From positions 1-29,282 of the IMG/VR virus record IMGVR_UViG_3300040806_000419: a DNA stretch of 29,282 nt; one strand, written 5' to 3'. Below the pieces are notes generated by a model. The model saw nothing but the letters and a program-made list of their open reading frames with translations, searched no databases and had not been told where the DNA came from. This stretch comes from a virus. The translations under genes and the position numbers were made by a program. Each line of letters starts with the position of its first letter. The stretch's first letter is position 1. Positions 28,943 through 29,282 of the stretch are shown one piece after another.

Positions 28943-29282
28943 CAGACGATGTCCAGGTGGCTCATGACCACGTCGGCAGATGCCGCAGTGTCCGAAGTGA
29001 CCGTTATCACGTCTCCGGGCTCCATAACGATCTTCTGATCACCCCCAACCACAACGAGGGTGCCACCTACCGGGACGGGCGCAGCCTTAACGAGGTAGAC
29101 GCTGTCCTCGGCCCCAGAGGTACGCCCAGAGGCGTCTAACACCACATCGACAGCAATCGAGCTGGTGAAGATGTTAGCGACAGACAGGCCGATGATCGTG
29201 GTCTGGGTTGACGCGGGGCAGGTGAAGATGGTCGCGGGGCTGGTGCCTACGGCGGTGTCTGTCTCTGATCGGAAGAAGTTGG
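28942..29282 (-). CDS. Small beta-rich tail protein, 5' end missing
   Basis: The frame is open from the right edge to a TGA at 28942-28944, giving at least 112 residues; the start lies outside the window. Visible: NFFRSETDTAVGTSPATIFT, CPASTQTTIIGLSVANIFTS, SIAVDVVLDASGRTSGAEDS, VYLVKAAPVPVGGTLVVVGG, DQKIVMEPGDVITVTSDTAA, SADVVMSHLDIV. The alternating strands (TTIIGL..ANI, DQKIVMEPGDVITV) look like a small beta-sandwich similar to proteins beside tail fibres in aquatic phages. A stand-alone ATG at 29145 would give only the last 67 residues and cut through the fold, so I do not accept it as the start. Confidence 0.75.
   Translation of the reverse strand, partial: NFFRSETDTAVGTSPATIFTCPASTQTTIIGLSVANIFTSSIAVDVVLDASGRTSGAEDSVYLVKAAPVPVGGTLVVVGGDQKIVMEPGDVITVTSDTAASADVVMSHLDIV

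Noticed and set aside
1-29282. CRISPR array or tRNA genes
   Set aside because: No regularly spaced direct repeats and no cloverleaf with a TTCGA-type arm were seen in any gap; gaps other than 11.44-12.14 kb are under 100 bp.

Overview
The window is a large part of the genome of a tailed double-stranded DNA phage. It looks like a short-tailed (podovirus) phage with a P22-type virion. The evidence is a P22-family coat protein, a scaffold and a long P22-type portal in the usual order, three probable DNA-ejection proteins, and a tailspike whose first ~95 residues match the P22 tailspike head-binding domain. The host should be Gram-negative, because the lysis cassette pairs a cytoplasmic T4-type lysozyme with a lipoprotein nested in a membrane-protein gene (spanin arrangement). 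Several families, such as the Gly-rich tail proteins and the short beta-rich tail proteins, are ones I associate with aquatic and marine phages, but that is recollection rather than proof. No integrase, CI-type repressor, DNA polymerase or tRNA gene is visible. Both edges cut genes: the coat gene at the left and a small tail gene at the right. If the genome is circular or circularly permuted, head-completion and tail genes would lie in the missing part between coat and tail fibres.

Layout. (1) 1-11442, all on the minus strand, read right to left: SF2 helicase, two small genes, a stand-alone CHC2 zinc-finger primase-like protein, a run of small overlapping genes, TerS, TerL, portal, a 920-aa protein of unknown function inserted between portal and scaffold, scaffold, coat. 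(2) 11443-12140: a 698-bp gap with no convincing gene. It is dense in complementary segments and ends in an intrinsic terminator followed by a separate promoter. I read it as a large structured noncoding RNA of about 0.5 kb. (3) 12141-16663, plus strand: a tightly coupled recombination operon with a DUF1071/Sak-type annealing protein, lambda-exo/YqaJ nuclease, SSB, small HTH protein, NinB/Orf mediator, calcineurin-like phosphoesterase, three small proteins and an HNH protein. (4) 16652-18353, minus strand: lysis cassette and small membrane proteins. (5) 18362-29282, minus strand: tailspike, three ejection or internal virion proteins, a small beta-rich protein, three paralogous Gly-rich tail proteins and a partial gene.

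Genes overlap by 1-4 nt nearly everywhere, so translation is coupled along long operons. The plus-strand operon would supply annealing-based recombination and processing of replicating DNA. The left operon supplies replication helpers, packaging and the head. The right operon supplies adsorption, DNA delivery and lysis.

The most interesting signal is the intergenic candidate RNA at ~11.58-12.08 kb. It has a three-way junction, a GNRA-capped hairpin, a nested stem system, at least one pseudoknot and its own terminator. Second is the 920-aa protein between portal and scaffold, which shares an N-terminal segment with the 657-aa virion-region protein at 20476-22449.
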